Part shown: positions 21,432 to 31,751 of the stretch, one piece after another
Position numbering within the stretch: the stretch's first letter is position 1
Layout of the letters: the number at the start of each line of letters is the position of its first letter
DNA from: Hamiltosporidium tvaerminnensis
Taxonomy: Eukaryota; Microsporidia; Dubosqiidae
DNA: 64,000 nt
NCBI GenBank assembly: GCA_022605425.2
Contig: CM061251.1
Coordinates: forward strand, 589,001-653,000
Reading direction: 5' to 3'
The notes under the pieces: model-generated
What the model was told of the DNA's origin: nothing
Database searches by the model: none
What the model saw: only the letters and a program-made list of their open reading frames with translations
Program-made: the position numbers and the translations under genes

Positions 21432-22263
21432 TATCTAGATACCTTTACGAAAGGAACATTATAATAATTTTAATATAACTAATACAAAATTATTTTCTTT
21501 CCTTTATATGTTTAAGTCTCTGGCATCCGTGTGAATTTTTGATCTGAAGCTGAACGTATTAGATATTTAAATAATGTTTCTAAAAAAAATAAAATATGGT
21601 TTTATAAACATATATAAGATCTGAATCTACAATAATCTTAAAAACATAATATTTAGAAAAATAAATTGACATTTAAAAAAATACTGAGTGCTTAAAAGAT
21701 ATGATAATTTACTTAATCATGCTTTGATAAGAAATCAATAATATTAGATCAAACTTAAAATTACACTTTAAAATATAATTTAGATTGCGTAGCCGAAAAC
21801 TTGGCATTTTCGACTAGCAAGCATTGGCTCGAATTTTTTTTAAAATTTGGAGTTGACACTATCCTTTTCTATACTTGGCCATAGCCTATAAAATAAAAAG
21901 AATATGTTTCTAGAACCCAAAAGCAAGTAAGAAATTATGTATTCTTGAATTAATTTACCTTTAAAGTTAGCTAATCAAATTTTTAGTTGGTGATATTTTT
22001 ACTTAAAACTTAGACCAATGCCTATAAAAGAATCACAAAAAACTTCATGAAATCTCATAAAAAACTACAACCACATAAAGAATTAAACCTATTCAAAATA
22101 CATTTTAATGTCTATTATTGATAGAAGAAGAAAACACTAAATTTAAAAAATGACTGTTTAAAACGAAATGATTTACAAAAAAAGTGAACCATAATATTAA
22201 AGCGGAATAATATCTAGAAATTCAATAAAAGAATAACACTAAAAAGTATAAATAAAACAATTA
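21432..22263. other. Gene-free spacer
   Basis: AT-rich sequence between the LRR gene and the transposon, without supported features. Confidence 0.55.
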
Positions 22264-22265
22264 TA

Positions 22266-22454
22266 GGGTTTTTCGATCAATATAATAATCCTTGCAATCA
22301 ATATAATAATTTTTCGATCAATATAATAATCCTTGCAATCAATATAATAATTTTTCGATCAATATAATAATCCTTGCAATCAATATAATAATTTTTCGAT
22401 CAATATAATAATCCTTGCAATCAATATAATAATCCTTGCAATCAATATAATAAT
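22266..22454 (+). repeat. Left terminal inverted repeat made of 41-bp tandem units
   Basis: Each 41-bp unit joins a CGATCAATATAATAATCC half and a GCAATCAATATAATAATT half. About four and a half units are present. The right arm (23815-23998) is the reverse complement. Subterminal arrays of this kind usually hold transposase binding sites; that function is inferred. Confidence 0.9.
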
Positions 22455-22541
22455 TATTTTTAAAAAATAAAAATTTAAAAAAAAAATTTTAAAAATAAAA
22501 ATTTAAAAAATAAAATTATAAATAGTACTTGAGATTAATTA

Positions 22542-23711
22542 TTACTCAAGAATCATTTGTCCTACCTCAGCCTTTTGCAAATATCCTAACATTTTACGGT
22601 AAAAAGAACTACAATGTTCTCCCGTGATTTCATTAAATTTTTCATAAATTAATATTCTCAACTGAGGCTCAGTACGAGCACCACCTCGACTTACTTTATT
22701 TTTCCAGACTGAGAATACATTCTCAATTGGATTAAGAAATGGAGAGTAAGGTGGAAGATATTTTATTCGATACGAAGCAATTTCCTCATCATCATTCAAT
22801 CCACGATAGTGATGAATTCTCGCATTGTCCATTACAAATATTGGAGTCAAAATTCCTTGCCTTTGACAACTTTCATTAATCTCCTTAATAAATAATTTGA
22901 AATCCTCACCATTTACGGCCCTCTCATGAATCTTATAGTATATCATACCATATTTGTTCATTGCTGCGACTACTGAAATATTTCTACTTCGAGCTGCTGT
23001 TACAGATAGGTATGCAGATTCACCTCTCATGTTACGACCTCTACTGGGACGTGTGACTACTGCAAACCCAACTTCATCTAAAAAGACAAAGTTTTTGTCA
23101 TCGTTATCAACCTCCAACTCACGAAAACTAGTTGCGTAATTGGTTCTTAGCTCAATTGTCGAAAGTGTATTTCTACGCTCAGGCACTAATGTTACACGCT
23201 TTAGAGTGTAATGGAACTCCCTTAGTGCGCGATCAATTGTACTAGTTGACACATCAATATTAAATGTACATTTGACCCATTCTGCCAACTCATACAGGGT
23301 TTTTGTACATTCCAAATCAACATAGGCTTGTAAGCTCTCTTTTATTTCCAAGCTTAACTTTGAGCGCCTATCACCACCTCTTTTATCGACAAATACCAAG
23401 CCAGTTTTTAAATATCGTCTAACTATACTATTAACCGTCTGGTAATTTATTCGATACATCGAGGCAATTGCGGACATAGAATAGCCTTCTAATGTCTTTT
23501 CAATTATGCGTTCCCGATCATTAATAGAAACTTTTTGTTTCCTCAGAGTTGGAATGGTGGATAGTGAGAGATTTTCATTATGCGATCCAGATGTTTCTAC
23601 AAGACACTTCAAAACATTGTCATTTTCGCACTCTATATATTCCGGTGTTTCACCTACATGAAAATCATATTTGTTCTCGTTGGTATTTTTACCTGAAAAA
23701 GAATTTGACAT
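22542..23711 (-). CDS. Tc1/mariner superfamily transposase (DD34E)
   Basis: A 389-residue intact transposase. Residues ~62-110 form a helix-turn-helix (RERIIEKTLEGYSMSAIASM, then YQTVNSIVRRYLKTG), followed by a second DNA-binding region to ~170. The catalytic triad is visible: Asp212 in FLDEVGF, Asp295 in FVMDNARIHH and Glu330 in PFLNPIENVFSVW, with 34 residues between the last two. The PPYSPFLNPIE string is typical of the Tc1/IS630 group (DDE_3 fold). The enzyme cuts and pastes the element at TA sites. It sits on the minus strand between long inverted repeats. All key residues are present, so the copy could be active. Confidence 0.92.
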   Translation of the reverse strand: MSNSFSGKNTNENKYDFHVGETPEYIECENDNVLKCLVETSGSHNENLSLSTIPTLRKQKVSINDRERIIEKTLEGYSMSAIASMYRINYQTVNSIVRRYLKTGLVFVDKRGGDRRSKLSLEIKESLQAYVDLECTKTLYELAEWVKCTFNIDVSTSTIDRALREFHYTLKRVTLVPERRNTLSTIELRTNYATSFRELEVDNDDKNFVFLDEVGFAVVTRPSRGRNMRGESAYLSVTAARSRNISVVAAMNKYGMIYYKIHERAVNGEDFKLFIKEINESCQRQGILTPIFVMDNARIHHYRGLNDDEEIASYRIKYLPPYSPFLNPIENVFSVWKNKVSRGGARTEPQLRILIYEKFNEITGEHCSSFYRKMLGYLQKAEVGQMILE

Positions 23712-23814
23712 GGGAGTTAATTTTATAATGAATGAATTATTTTTTAAATTTTTATTTTATAAATTTCTATTTTTTTAATTTTTTTTTAAATTTCTATTTT
23801 TTAAAAATAATTAT

Positions 23815-23998
23815 TATATTGATTGCAAGGATTATTATATTGATTGCAAGGATTATTATATTGATCGAAAAATTATTATATTGATTGCAAGGATTATTAT
23901 ATTGATCGAAAAATTATTATATTGATTGCAAGGATTATTATATTGATCGAAAAATTATTATATTGATTGCAAGGATTATTATATTGATCGAAAAACCC
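23815..23998 (-). repeat. Right terminal inverted repeat made of 41-bp tandem units
   Basis: Reverse complement of the left arm, with alternating ATTGATTGCAAGGATTATT and ATTGATCGAAAAATTATT halves, ending CGAAAAACCC before the flanking TA. Confidence 0.9.
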
Positions 23999-24000
23999 TA

Positions 24001-25166
24001 TATATTAAAAAACTTTTATTCATTTGTTCTTTTTCAAAAAATCTATTTAAGCTAAATCCCTATATATAGACAAATTAAATAAAGCATAACAAAATATTTA
24101 TAATAGTAGTAAAATTCTATAAAACATGATAATAGCTTATTATAGTTTATATAAAATATAAAATAAGTGTTTTTTTAAACTTCAATAATGGAATAAACGG
24201 AACATAAGACTTAGAGGAAGAATGATAAAAATAAATTCATTTTTAATTAAAAAAATTTTTTGGGCTATCACGCCGTTTCATTGAATGATAACGCTTATCT
24301 CTATCAACAATACCATTTATCATAGTGCCTCATATAAGCTATGATAGTAATGAGAGAAATTTTAGCTTTTTATAGTAGAATTATCATAAATTTTAGAATA
24401 AATATTTCCTAAAATGTATTTCGACTACGCCTGTGCATTTAGAGTCATAATTTTGAATATTATTTTATTTCAAAGAGACCAGTTTTTAATCGAGTTTGTA
24501 GTTTCATTTATTTAGAATTTTAGTTTCTCTATTTTTTCACATTTAATTCCTATAAAAAAAATCTAACTGCAACTTAGTTTGAAAAAAATTAGGTTTTAGA
24601 AATGCATGAGGTTTTACTTTGTTTTATACTAGTAATTCGATAATCTTTTCGTATACAAAGTATATCATTCTTTTTTTAACTTCTCGAATCTTCAATCCTT
24701 ATAATTGATCATTATAAGAGATTTTGTTATTGGCAGGAAAATTTAATCTTTTCTGATTATAATTTTTCATAAAAAGTCATTTTCTAATTAAATAAATTGG
24801 TTTATGTATATGGATTTGTAAAGTGCAGTACTAAAATTTTAAGAAAAAAGCGGCATTTTCATTCGAAACTAACAAAAATTAAAAAATTTAATTTTAAAAC
24901 TAGATGAGGCGAGCCATAAATCTTTTTCAACCTTTAATTTTGAAAAATATCTTTGTAAATTTATATTTTTACTTGAAAATATGTATTCCTTGTAAGCATT
25001 AATATTTAAATCAACAAATAGAAAAAAAAAGTTAAAATGGATATAGAAGACATTTTCATTTTAGAATTAGAAGATAACTACAGCTACCTTATATAATAAA
25101 AGATTTAGTAAAAAAATCCAAGTAAATAATGTCGTAGGTTTTTTGGACCAAAATCTTAAGCATATA
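24001..25166. other. Gene-free spacer between two DNA transposons
   Basis: AT-rich sequence without a supported gene, RNA or repeat. Confidence 0.55.
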
Positions 25167-25174
25167 CTCTAATT

Positions 25175-25899
25175 CAGGGGGCTCCAAACTTTTCCTTGCG
25201 ATCACATTGACTTCTAAAAAATCTTTGGGGCCAAAAACTCATTACTTTTAGAGCCACAATATTTAAAAATATTTCTACAATTTTTATTATTAACATTTTT
25301 AATTCAAAATTTTAAGGTTTCATATAACCTTTAACAAAGATAAACAGATATATTAAATATATTTCTGTTTAAAAATAGACCAATGGATCACTGAAATTTT
25401 ATAAAAGTCTTCCAGCCACGCAATACATTCACATTTATAAATTTTCTCGAGTTTTTATTTCCGAATTAAGTTTTACCTATTTGTGCAAAGCATCATTCAC
25501 TAAAATTGAATAGACAAAAAACATTTACATATATAAATTAATAGATAATCACTTGTATTCTTTACTTGAAATTTATACTAGTCAATTTAACCGAAAATTT
25601 CAGCAAATTATCGCTGAAAAATTTCAACTACATCAATCTAATTAATAATACATCATGTCATACATTTTTTATTATTTCATTGCGATTTTTTTAGTATAAA
25701 ATTATAAAAAAAAATTTCGAGTTTCAAAAAATAATAATCAAACCTCTATGAATTTTCTTTATACAAAGTCATGCTTAAATTATCTATAATTGCAATTCTT
25801 TTTGTATCATTATCATTATTTTTTTATTTTATTTCCTTATTTAAAAAAGCGCGGTGGGCCAGAAAAATGTAACCGTGAGCTGCGGTTTGGAGACTCCTG
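25175..25899. mobile_element. Non-autonomous hAT-type element (MITE)
   Basis: Left end CAGGGGGCTCCAAACTTTTC and right end, read inward, CAGGAGTCTCCAAACCGCAG form hAT-style terminal inverted repeats. The subterminal string GTGGGCCAGAAAAATGTAACC recalls the GGGCCACA-type subterminal sequence of animal hAT elements. The flanks are CTCTAATT (25167-25174) and CTTTAATT (25900-25907), an 8-bp duplication with one mismatch, the exact length hAT transposases generate. The 725-bp interior has no open frame, so it would depend on a transposase elsewhere. TIR similarity is limited to the outer 16 or so bases. Confidence 0.8.
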
Positions 25900-25907
25900 C
25901 TTTAATT

Positions 25908-26339
25908 GCTTAACTTACGGATATAATCTGCAGTTAATAGGAAAACTTGTAACTTATACATGAAATAATGACTTTCTAATTAGTGTGAAAATATAAAAAA
26001 AGTCATAATTAGAATGTTAGATTTAACGAGTAAGAATTTTTATAATAGCTAAGAATAAATTTATAAATTTCTTAATGATGTATTATAGATAAAATTTAAT
26101 TCATTCATGTCAAAATAATTATTAATATTTTAAAAATTCTAGAAAATACTACAATGAGAAACGCAAATTAATGTCGACTTAATTTCAAATACCATTCCAC
26201 AACCACTTTTTTTATCACTTTTAAACTCCAAAATAATAATATGGGCAATTTAGTACAGCCTAATTCATTTGATCAATCCATGTATTCTCTTAAAACATTT
26301 TCTTGTAGCTTCTGATTTTTCTATTTTTTTTTATATTAA
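25908..26339. other. Gene-free spacer
   Basis: AT-rich sequence between the hAT-like element and the GC-rich insert, with nothing supported. Confidence 0.5.
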
Positions 26340-26354
26340 GAAGTGCAAATTGTT

Positions 26355-26587
26355 CATCATCCTCGGCGCTACATTCCTGTGCCTTGGTCCCCCCCGTAAT
26401 ACCGCTATCTGATCTCTTTCCAGTGGGGTTATTTACTTTTTCAGGTTTTGTACCAAGGTGAGTTTAAAGAGTGGTTGTTAGCTTTACGCCCAATCCAACC
26501 CGAAGAACAAGTCTCTTTTAGTTGCCTCGTTCGACAAGCAGAGAATACACCAAGCCAATTCTGCCCTCGGCATAATGGGAGGGGGGG
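26355..26587. other. GC-rich 233-bp island, probable insertion of unknown origin
   Basis: This block is strikingly GC-rich for the window and has a CCCCCCC run near one end and a G run at the other. It is bordered by near-identical direct repeats, GAAGTGCAAATTGTT (26340-26354) and GAAATGCAAATTATT (26588-26602), 13 of 15 bases the same, as expected for a retroposed insert. It is open on both strands over part of its length (minus strand ending ...HSLNSPWYKT), but I recognise no protein and no standard RNA. It may be a small retroposed RNA, a fragment of another mobile element or host-derived DNA. Confidence 0.5.
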
Positions 26588-26602
26588 GAAATGCAAATTA
26601 TT

Positions 26603-27489
26603 GCAAAAACAAAAAAAAAAACGATCATTAGGCGATAAAATGAAAAATAAAAGAATATAAAATACCACTATTAAAGATAAAAACGGTGGAAAATAAGAAA
26701 CAAGCTTTTAATTATTAATTTTGTTGCCAATATGAAATAATTCATTCTAATGATACTTTTCAATAGATTTTTGCAAAAAGTTTTCGGTTTGTCTTCGCAT
26801 TCTAGTAAAAATTAATATTTTCCGCATCTAGAAAGAACTTTCTAAGGCATTTCCCCATAAAAGCTAACCCTTTTACTTTTTTTTCGTCTTTTTATCGCTA
26901 TCAAAAACCCTCTTTGATTGCATCACACCCACCACTAGGATTAAATTTTAAAGAATGAAGTGTACAACCACACCATTTTTAATACAAACCATATATTTGT
27001 CTTGATATCTAAGCGGGAATGTCAAAAAAATATTTATTTTATTATAACAAATTTCAAGCTCAAAATCTTGATTGATTTTAGCAGATAAATTCCAGAACAT
27101 TTACCAGTTTTTAATGCTTCAAATATATATTTATCCCATTCGTTTGCTTTTGACAAAATTTTTATCTTTCGAAAATACAATATATTTTTCCCTCCAAAAT
27201 ATGAATATAAACAAAAAAAATTTGAGCCCTTATTATAAACAAGCTCGGCAAGGAAAAAATTGATCTATCAAAAATTTAATTTTATTTTTTTTAATTTGGT
27301 TGTGGAATGGGTTCGACAATTAATAAATTGTACCTTCAGAATATAGGGTCAATTAAATATGTAAAATAATATTTAAATGATATTCAAAATCAAAAAAAAA
27401 AATTATTTTTATATTTTTATTTGATACCTTCTTTTTTAAATAGATAAATTTAAGTCTTTAAAACGAATTAGAAGCGAGTCAGGACAATT
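26603..27489. other. Gene-free spacer
   Basis: AT-rich. The small open frame near 27072 starts from TTG and has Phe/Ile-rich random-looking composition, so I do not call it. Confidence 0.5.
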
Positions 27490-28179
27490 TATCTTGAAAA
27501 CGAGCATGCAGATATAAAAAAGGATTCCGGGATAAAAACTTATGTTAAGATTCGGAATAACAGACACGATATATTGATTTTAAATTGTAAACAAAATAAT
27601 ATAACACTCTTGAAGTATAAATTACTTCCCAAGATTCGCTTCAAATAATTAAAACCATAAAATTTAGAAGGTATGGCCTGCTTGCCAATGATTTAGGTCT
27701 TATTTATAAATGCTGTATTGAGATAATCTCGCATGAGATGACTTGAGATGGTATTGTGAGCAAATACCATAAGTCACACCTAAAAAGACTGCAAATACAT
27801 TATAATTAGAGGCATATATTCAGTTGATAGTATTTAAGAAAACAGTCGAAACAATTTCCTCTGAAAGACGCAGCGTATTTGAGTCGGGGAAAAATGCCGA
27901 AGAGAGTCGAGAAAGTGCGTCACTTGGTGTTATTAGAAGAGCCGAGATGCATGAGGAAAGCACCGCCCTTTAAACAAGACAACAATGACAAAAATGGGTT
28001 AAAATTTTTAAAAAAAATAATACACCTCTTATTTCAGAAGTCGGAACAGCCTAAAGGAACCGACGATAAACGTAAATGAAGAGTCGGATTTAGAAGCTGA
28101 ACAAATGATGGTTAAAGAGGTAGAACAAAATGTATGAAATTTAAAAAAAGTTTTAACTCAGAATTTTATTAAATAAAAT
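27490..28179 (+). pseudogene. Relic of the R2-like LINE, C-terminal end and 3' tail
   Basis: The plus strand encodes a decayed version of the last ~220 residues of the reverse transcriptase ORF at 34220-36859. Matching pieces include KIRNNRHDILIL (the endonuclease PD region), YGLLANDLGLIYKC, GIVSKYHKSHLKRL, KTVETISSERR and KNAEESRESAS. It has several stops and frame changes. After the final EQNV-stop the 3' untranslated tail TTTTAACTCAGAATTTTATT plus AAATAAAAT also matches the intact element. It is 5'-truncated, as LINE relics usually are. The 66-residue open frame at 27879 is part of this relic. Confidence 0.82.
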
Positions 28180-28707
28180 ATTTATATTTACATAGTAACG
28201 TATCTTCAAGTTTTATATTATTTCGTCTATGTTGTATCGATACATATTTCGTTAAAATAAAGCAAAGCCAACTATATGTAAGAAATTATAATTCTTAATT
28301 AAAAAGAAACTCTATTCTATATTTTATTTACCAAAAATGCTAGATTTCTTCATACGATATATATAAGTAATTAAAATGTTAATTATTGCTTTCTTCACAT
28401 TAGAAAGTTTATTTCTGATTGTAATTATGCTTAAATGAATATTTATGATTAGCAGTAAAATAAGAACTCTATTTGTATTTAAAGTATTTTGAATGCTAAA
28501 AAGCTTACATACTATCCTGAGTTCGAAAATTACTAATTTATATCCGTATCAAATAGTTAAAAAGATACACATTTGGGTTGGAAATAAAAACTATCAGATC
28601 TTTAAAACTTCAAATATCAGAGCTAAGAATAAAATCAAAACTTTTAAAACGATAATAAATTAGAGACAAAAAAAATTACAGGAATTTTATTTAGAAATTC
28701 GAATATA
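28180..28707. other. Gene-free spacer
   Basis: AT-rich sequence downstream of the kleisin gene, with nothing supported. Confidence 0.55.
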
Positions 28708-29993
28708 TTATTTTAAATTACCTCCGGGGTTTCTTATAATATAAATTTCTCCATCATATTTTTGTTTTAAACTTACCACATCTTTTTGAGCTAAAAATAA
28801 AAGCTTAAAAAAATATTCGTATGCATTTCTTTTGGAATAACCTGCTACTAATTCAGAAAAAACGATTTTTTCATTCAAATTGAATTTATTTTCAAATAAG
28901 AAACACGAGGATTCATCTGGATTTAAAGAAATTGATGAAGCTAACCGTATATTTTCAATAGAATCATATTCATTTGAAACATTAAAATTTTCAAATTCAG
29001 CTTCTATTCCTTCCCACCCTTCACATATATTGTTATTAAGATTATGCTCTTGATCACTTATAATTTCTTTATTTTTTATTAATTCTTTTAATTTAATAAA
29101 TACTGGTGTATTTTCTTTAATTTTTTTTTGAAATAAAATTGAATCTTTACAAACTTTTACTTTTTTCGGAAAAAAAATCAAAGGAAAAAACGACATTTCA
29201 ATATTCTCATCGATAATAAATTGTTTTTCAATTTTAGATAAGAACTTGCTTTCGTTTTCTAAAATCGTATTCTGAGCAATAGAATCGGTTATATTGTTCT
29301 GAAAATTGGTATTATTCGAATGAATATCACTACATTCTACTGTATGATCTCCATAATTAGAGTATGAATCTTTAAGCTGCATTTCAGGATCGGAATTTGA
29401 AAACAAAATTTCATCATCAGGTACAAAATCATCATCAATATAAATATTATCTTCAAGTATATTTGCTTTTCTTGTATTCATTTTCTCGTTTTTACAATTT
29501 TTTATGACAAAAATATTATTTTTCGATTTTTTTTTGTACAAAAGCTTATTTTTTTCGTTTAAAAAAGTACAACGAATTAAACCAATAATTTCATTTTCCA
29601 AACTTCCAATTTTTAAAAAATAAAGTTTAACCGTACCTTTAGCCATTGTAACAAGTATTTTTAAATTATAAGAAGATTTTCTGAGATCAAAAATAATTTT
29701 TGAGATCGAAATGCTTTTTAGCTCATTCTTGGTTAAAAAATATCCGAATACGTTTTTTTAGACTCCCTAATAATCTCTACAATACCACTGTTGATTTTTC
29801 TCGAATAATCTGATGTTTTCTCAGAATAATTTTTTAAAATATTTTTACCTTTTTCTAATGATTTTAGTCTCTCAAATTCTATTTTTTTACACCAATTTTT
29901 TGTATAGAAACCTTTACTTGAATTATTAGTTGTTGCTAATTTAAAAATAACAGGTAAAATTAAATTACCTTCTCTTCCTTCTTTGATTTCCAT
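28708..29993 (-). CDS. Kleisin (Rad21/Rec8-type cohesin subunit), split by a frameshift
   Basis: Two minus-strand frames appear to be one gene. The first (29993-29733, 86 residues) holds a kleisin-like N-terminus: EGNLILPVIFKLATTN recalls the KKGPLAKIWLAAHW start of Rad21/Rec8. The second (28708-29646 from ATG, open upstream to about 29753) continues with LKIGSLENEIIGLIRC, like the ALRTSGHLLLGVVRIY helix. After an acidic Asn/Ser-rich middle it ends with a winged-helix C-terminus, VFSELVAGYSKRNAYEYFF then LAQKDVVSLKQKYDGEIYII. Kleisins close the Smc1-Smc3 ring that holds sister chromatids together; the two ends contact the Smc heads. The frames overlap at a 7-A run near 29753, where a one-base length change would join them. 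This may be an assembly error, a real mutation or, less likely, slippage. No intron boundary that fits was found. Confidence 0.5.
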
Positions 29994-30675
29994 TATTGTA
30001 TTTTCATTTTTTTTATTATATACTTTCTAATTTAATATGATTAATTATTTTTTTAAAAAAGGGAAATAATATATTAACAAATTTTCAAGAGAATTGATTG
30101 ATCAAAGATGATAATTTATTTTTAATTTCAATTAAATTAATATATTTCTATTTAAACTAGTAATTTCTAATCTTTAATTAAATAGGTATTTTACACTTAT
30201 GAAAAAGTTTATTAAGAGCCTAGAAAAATTATTTATTTCTTCTAATATCAAATTCATTTATTAAATTTAAATGAAAATAATAATTTTTCGATTTATAATT
30301 TGATTTTGTTTCCCTAAAAAATGTAAGAGCTTCAAAATGTAATTCAATTATTACTTTTAAATTTGATTTTTAAGCAAAATATAACTTTGATTTATCTGCT
30401 TATTCATTTGGTATTTCAATTTATATGAAATATTTCCAAAATCTTATTTTTTTTGTAGGTAAAAGCGATTCGATTTAATCTATAAAATATTTAAATGGCT
30501 TCTAATGAATTTAATTGTATTAAAGTAAATAAAATTTACAATTTTTTTAAATTAAAGTTTTAGACTTTATTTATTTATCTTTTAATTAGATTTCAAAAAT
30601 ATTTGGAATATTTGAAATATTTAGAGAATTATTTGAAAGAAACAGTTTTTAATGAATATTTATTTCAATAAAAAA
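29994..30675. other. Gene-free spacer
   Basis: Very AT-rich sequence upstream of the kleisin gene. No C-run motif or repeat is visible. Confidence 0.55.
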
Positions 30676-30909
30676 TCATTTTGATGTTTTTTTCATCACT
30701 TTTAATATGAAATTAAACGAAGCTTTTGATAAACAAGCAGAATGACTCTGATTAACAAACATCATAAATTCATTAAAAAACAAGGAATGTAATGTTTTTA
30801 GTCCAGATTCATTTAATGTTTGGTGGTAAATAGAGTTGAATTTTTTTTTTATATTTCCTAATGAGCAAATGTGTAAGGTTTTATTGATTAGGTATGAGAT
30901 TAAATTCAT
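30676..30909 (-). CDS. Small hypothetical protein, helical
   Basis: A 77-residue frame from an ATG. The sequence suggests helices with a long central one (GLKTLHSLFFNEFMMFVNQS), a short break and a final basic helix (FNFILKVMKKTSK). The spacing of a long helix followed by a short one is loosely like a histone-fold protein, for example the small CENP-S/X/W type, but no residue pattern proves that. It could also be a chance frame, though its mix of His, Ser, Cys and Leu is less AT-driven than random frames here. It lies on the same strand as the kleisin, about 680 bases upstream. Confidence 0.4.
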   Translation of the reverse strand: MNLISYLINKTLHICSLGNIKKKFNSIYHQTLNESGLKTLHSLFFNEFMMFVNQSHSACLSKASFNFILKVMKKTSK

Positions 30910-31114
30910 ATTTTTTTAATAAATCATACTTTATAGAATTTATTGTGAAAAATTTTTAGATTTCATTAGAATATTCGATTTTATTTATTAGAACAAGAAA
31001 TAAAATATCTGAAGAAAATAAAACCCTTTATATTCTATTATATATATAATTCTTAACTCTTTGGAAATACTTAGTTTTTTTCTAAAATTATTTAATAAAT
31101 GTTTAGAATTTCGT

Positions 31115-31118
31115 CCCC
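31115..31118 (+). promoter_or_regulatory. C-run motif before the anchored protein gene
   Basis: TTTCGTCCCCTCGAAA lies immediately before the ATG at 31125; the C run is six bases upstream. Position and composition match the other start-proximal C-run motifs in this window. Confidence 0.55.
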
Positions 31119-31124
31119 TCGAAA

Positions 31125-31751
31125 ATGAACAATTTTTCTCAAAAATATTTGATTTTAGTATTAAATGGACTTTCTTTTTTATTCTTTTTAGCGACAGTTG
31201 GCGTTATATATTATGCTGTAAATTTTAAAAATATGAGTATTTCATCATTCTTCTTTGGACGTTTCGAAAGAAATATGAAATACTTCGTAGATTTGAATGA
31301 AAAAGAAATTAAGAAAAAAGTCTTTGATGGAAAAAAAGTTTTACTGACAGTAGATGATACAATAAATACAGGTGAATATAAGATGTTTAAAAGCAGATTT
31401 TCTCCAAAATTTCCCACTGTAATAATCCTAGAAAAAAACGTTTTTATATTTCCCTTGAAGAAATCTATAAAAGTTATGTCAGTTTTGGAATATAAAGATA
31501 TTGTAATTAAGAATATCGAGCATAAAATATCGCTTTTAAGCTATTGGAATTCCGATAAACGGGTTTTAAGTTCCATTTTGAATAATTTTAAGAGGTTCGT
31601 AGAAACATCCAATCCTATAAACAAGTATATTCCAAAAATTATTTTTACACGATATGATTCAACAGATGAAACATTATATTTGAGCATGGATGCCTGTTAC
31701 AAACTCAGGGCAAAATCAGAGAATGAAATCTTAAATTTCTTTGAGTTATAG
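31125..31751 (+). CDS. Signal-anchored protein of unknown function
   Basis: A 208-residue protein with one hydrophobic segment at residues ~9-30 (LILVLNGLSFLFFLATVGVI), so it is probably membrane-anchored with the C-terminal domain in the lumen or outside. The rest is a mixed alpha/beta-looking soluble domain with alternating hydrophobic strands (KKVLLTVDD, TVIILEKNVFIF, KIIFTRYD, ETLYLSMDACYKL). There is a single Cys. I do not recognise a family; a comparison with signal peptidase subunit SPC3 gave no convincing match. The start is supported by a C-run motif six bases upstream. Confidence 0.7.
   Translation: MNNFSQKYLILVLNGLSFLFFLATVGVIYYAVNFKNMSISSFFFGRFERNMKYFVDLNEKEIKKKVFDGKKVLLTVDDTINTGEYKMFKSRFSPKFPTVIILEKNVFIFPLKKSIKVMSVLEYKDIVIKNIEHKISLLSYWNSDKRVLSSILNNFKRFVETSNPINKYIPKIIFTRYDSTDETLYLSMDACYKLRAKSENEILNFFEL

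Larger units (their letters stand above)
22266..23998. mobile_element. Intact Tc1/mariner-type DNA transposon (1.73 kb)
   Basis: Begins GGGTTTTTCGATCAATATAA and ends with its reverse complement, and is bordered by TA on both sides (22264-22265 and 23999-24000), the usual Tc1/mariner target duplication. The inverted ends are about 190 bp long and each is built from tandem 41-bp units. One complete transposase gene lies between them on the minus strand. Two more copies of the family occur at 33960-38326 and 45540-46938. Confidence 0.93.

Noticed and set aside
22266-22454. CRISPR-like array of regular 41-bp repeats
   Set aside because: Spacers are not unique: both halves of every unit repeat, the array is mirrored at the other transposon end and this is a eukaryotic genome. 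It is a subterminal repeat.
26441-26668. GC island as ribosomal RNA fragment
   Set aside because: The minus strand contains GGGCGTAAAGC and GCGGTATTACGGGG, which recall the small-subunit rRNA core, but they are in the wrong order and the surrounding bases do not fit.
27879-28079. 66-codon basic protein
   Set aside because: It is a stretch of the decayed LINE C-terminus (NAEESRES-type region read in another frame), not an independent gene.
29700-29993. Intron joining the two kleisin frames
   Set aside because: Tried donors GTAATT, GTAAAA and GTATTC with nearby AG sites on the minus strand; none has the GTAAGT/CTAAT-AG layout and also keeps an open frame into the second part.
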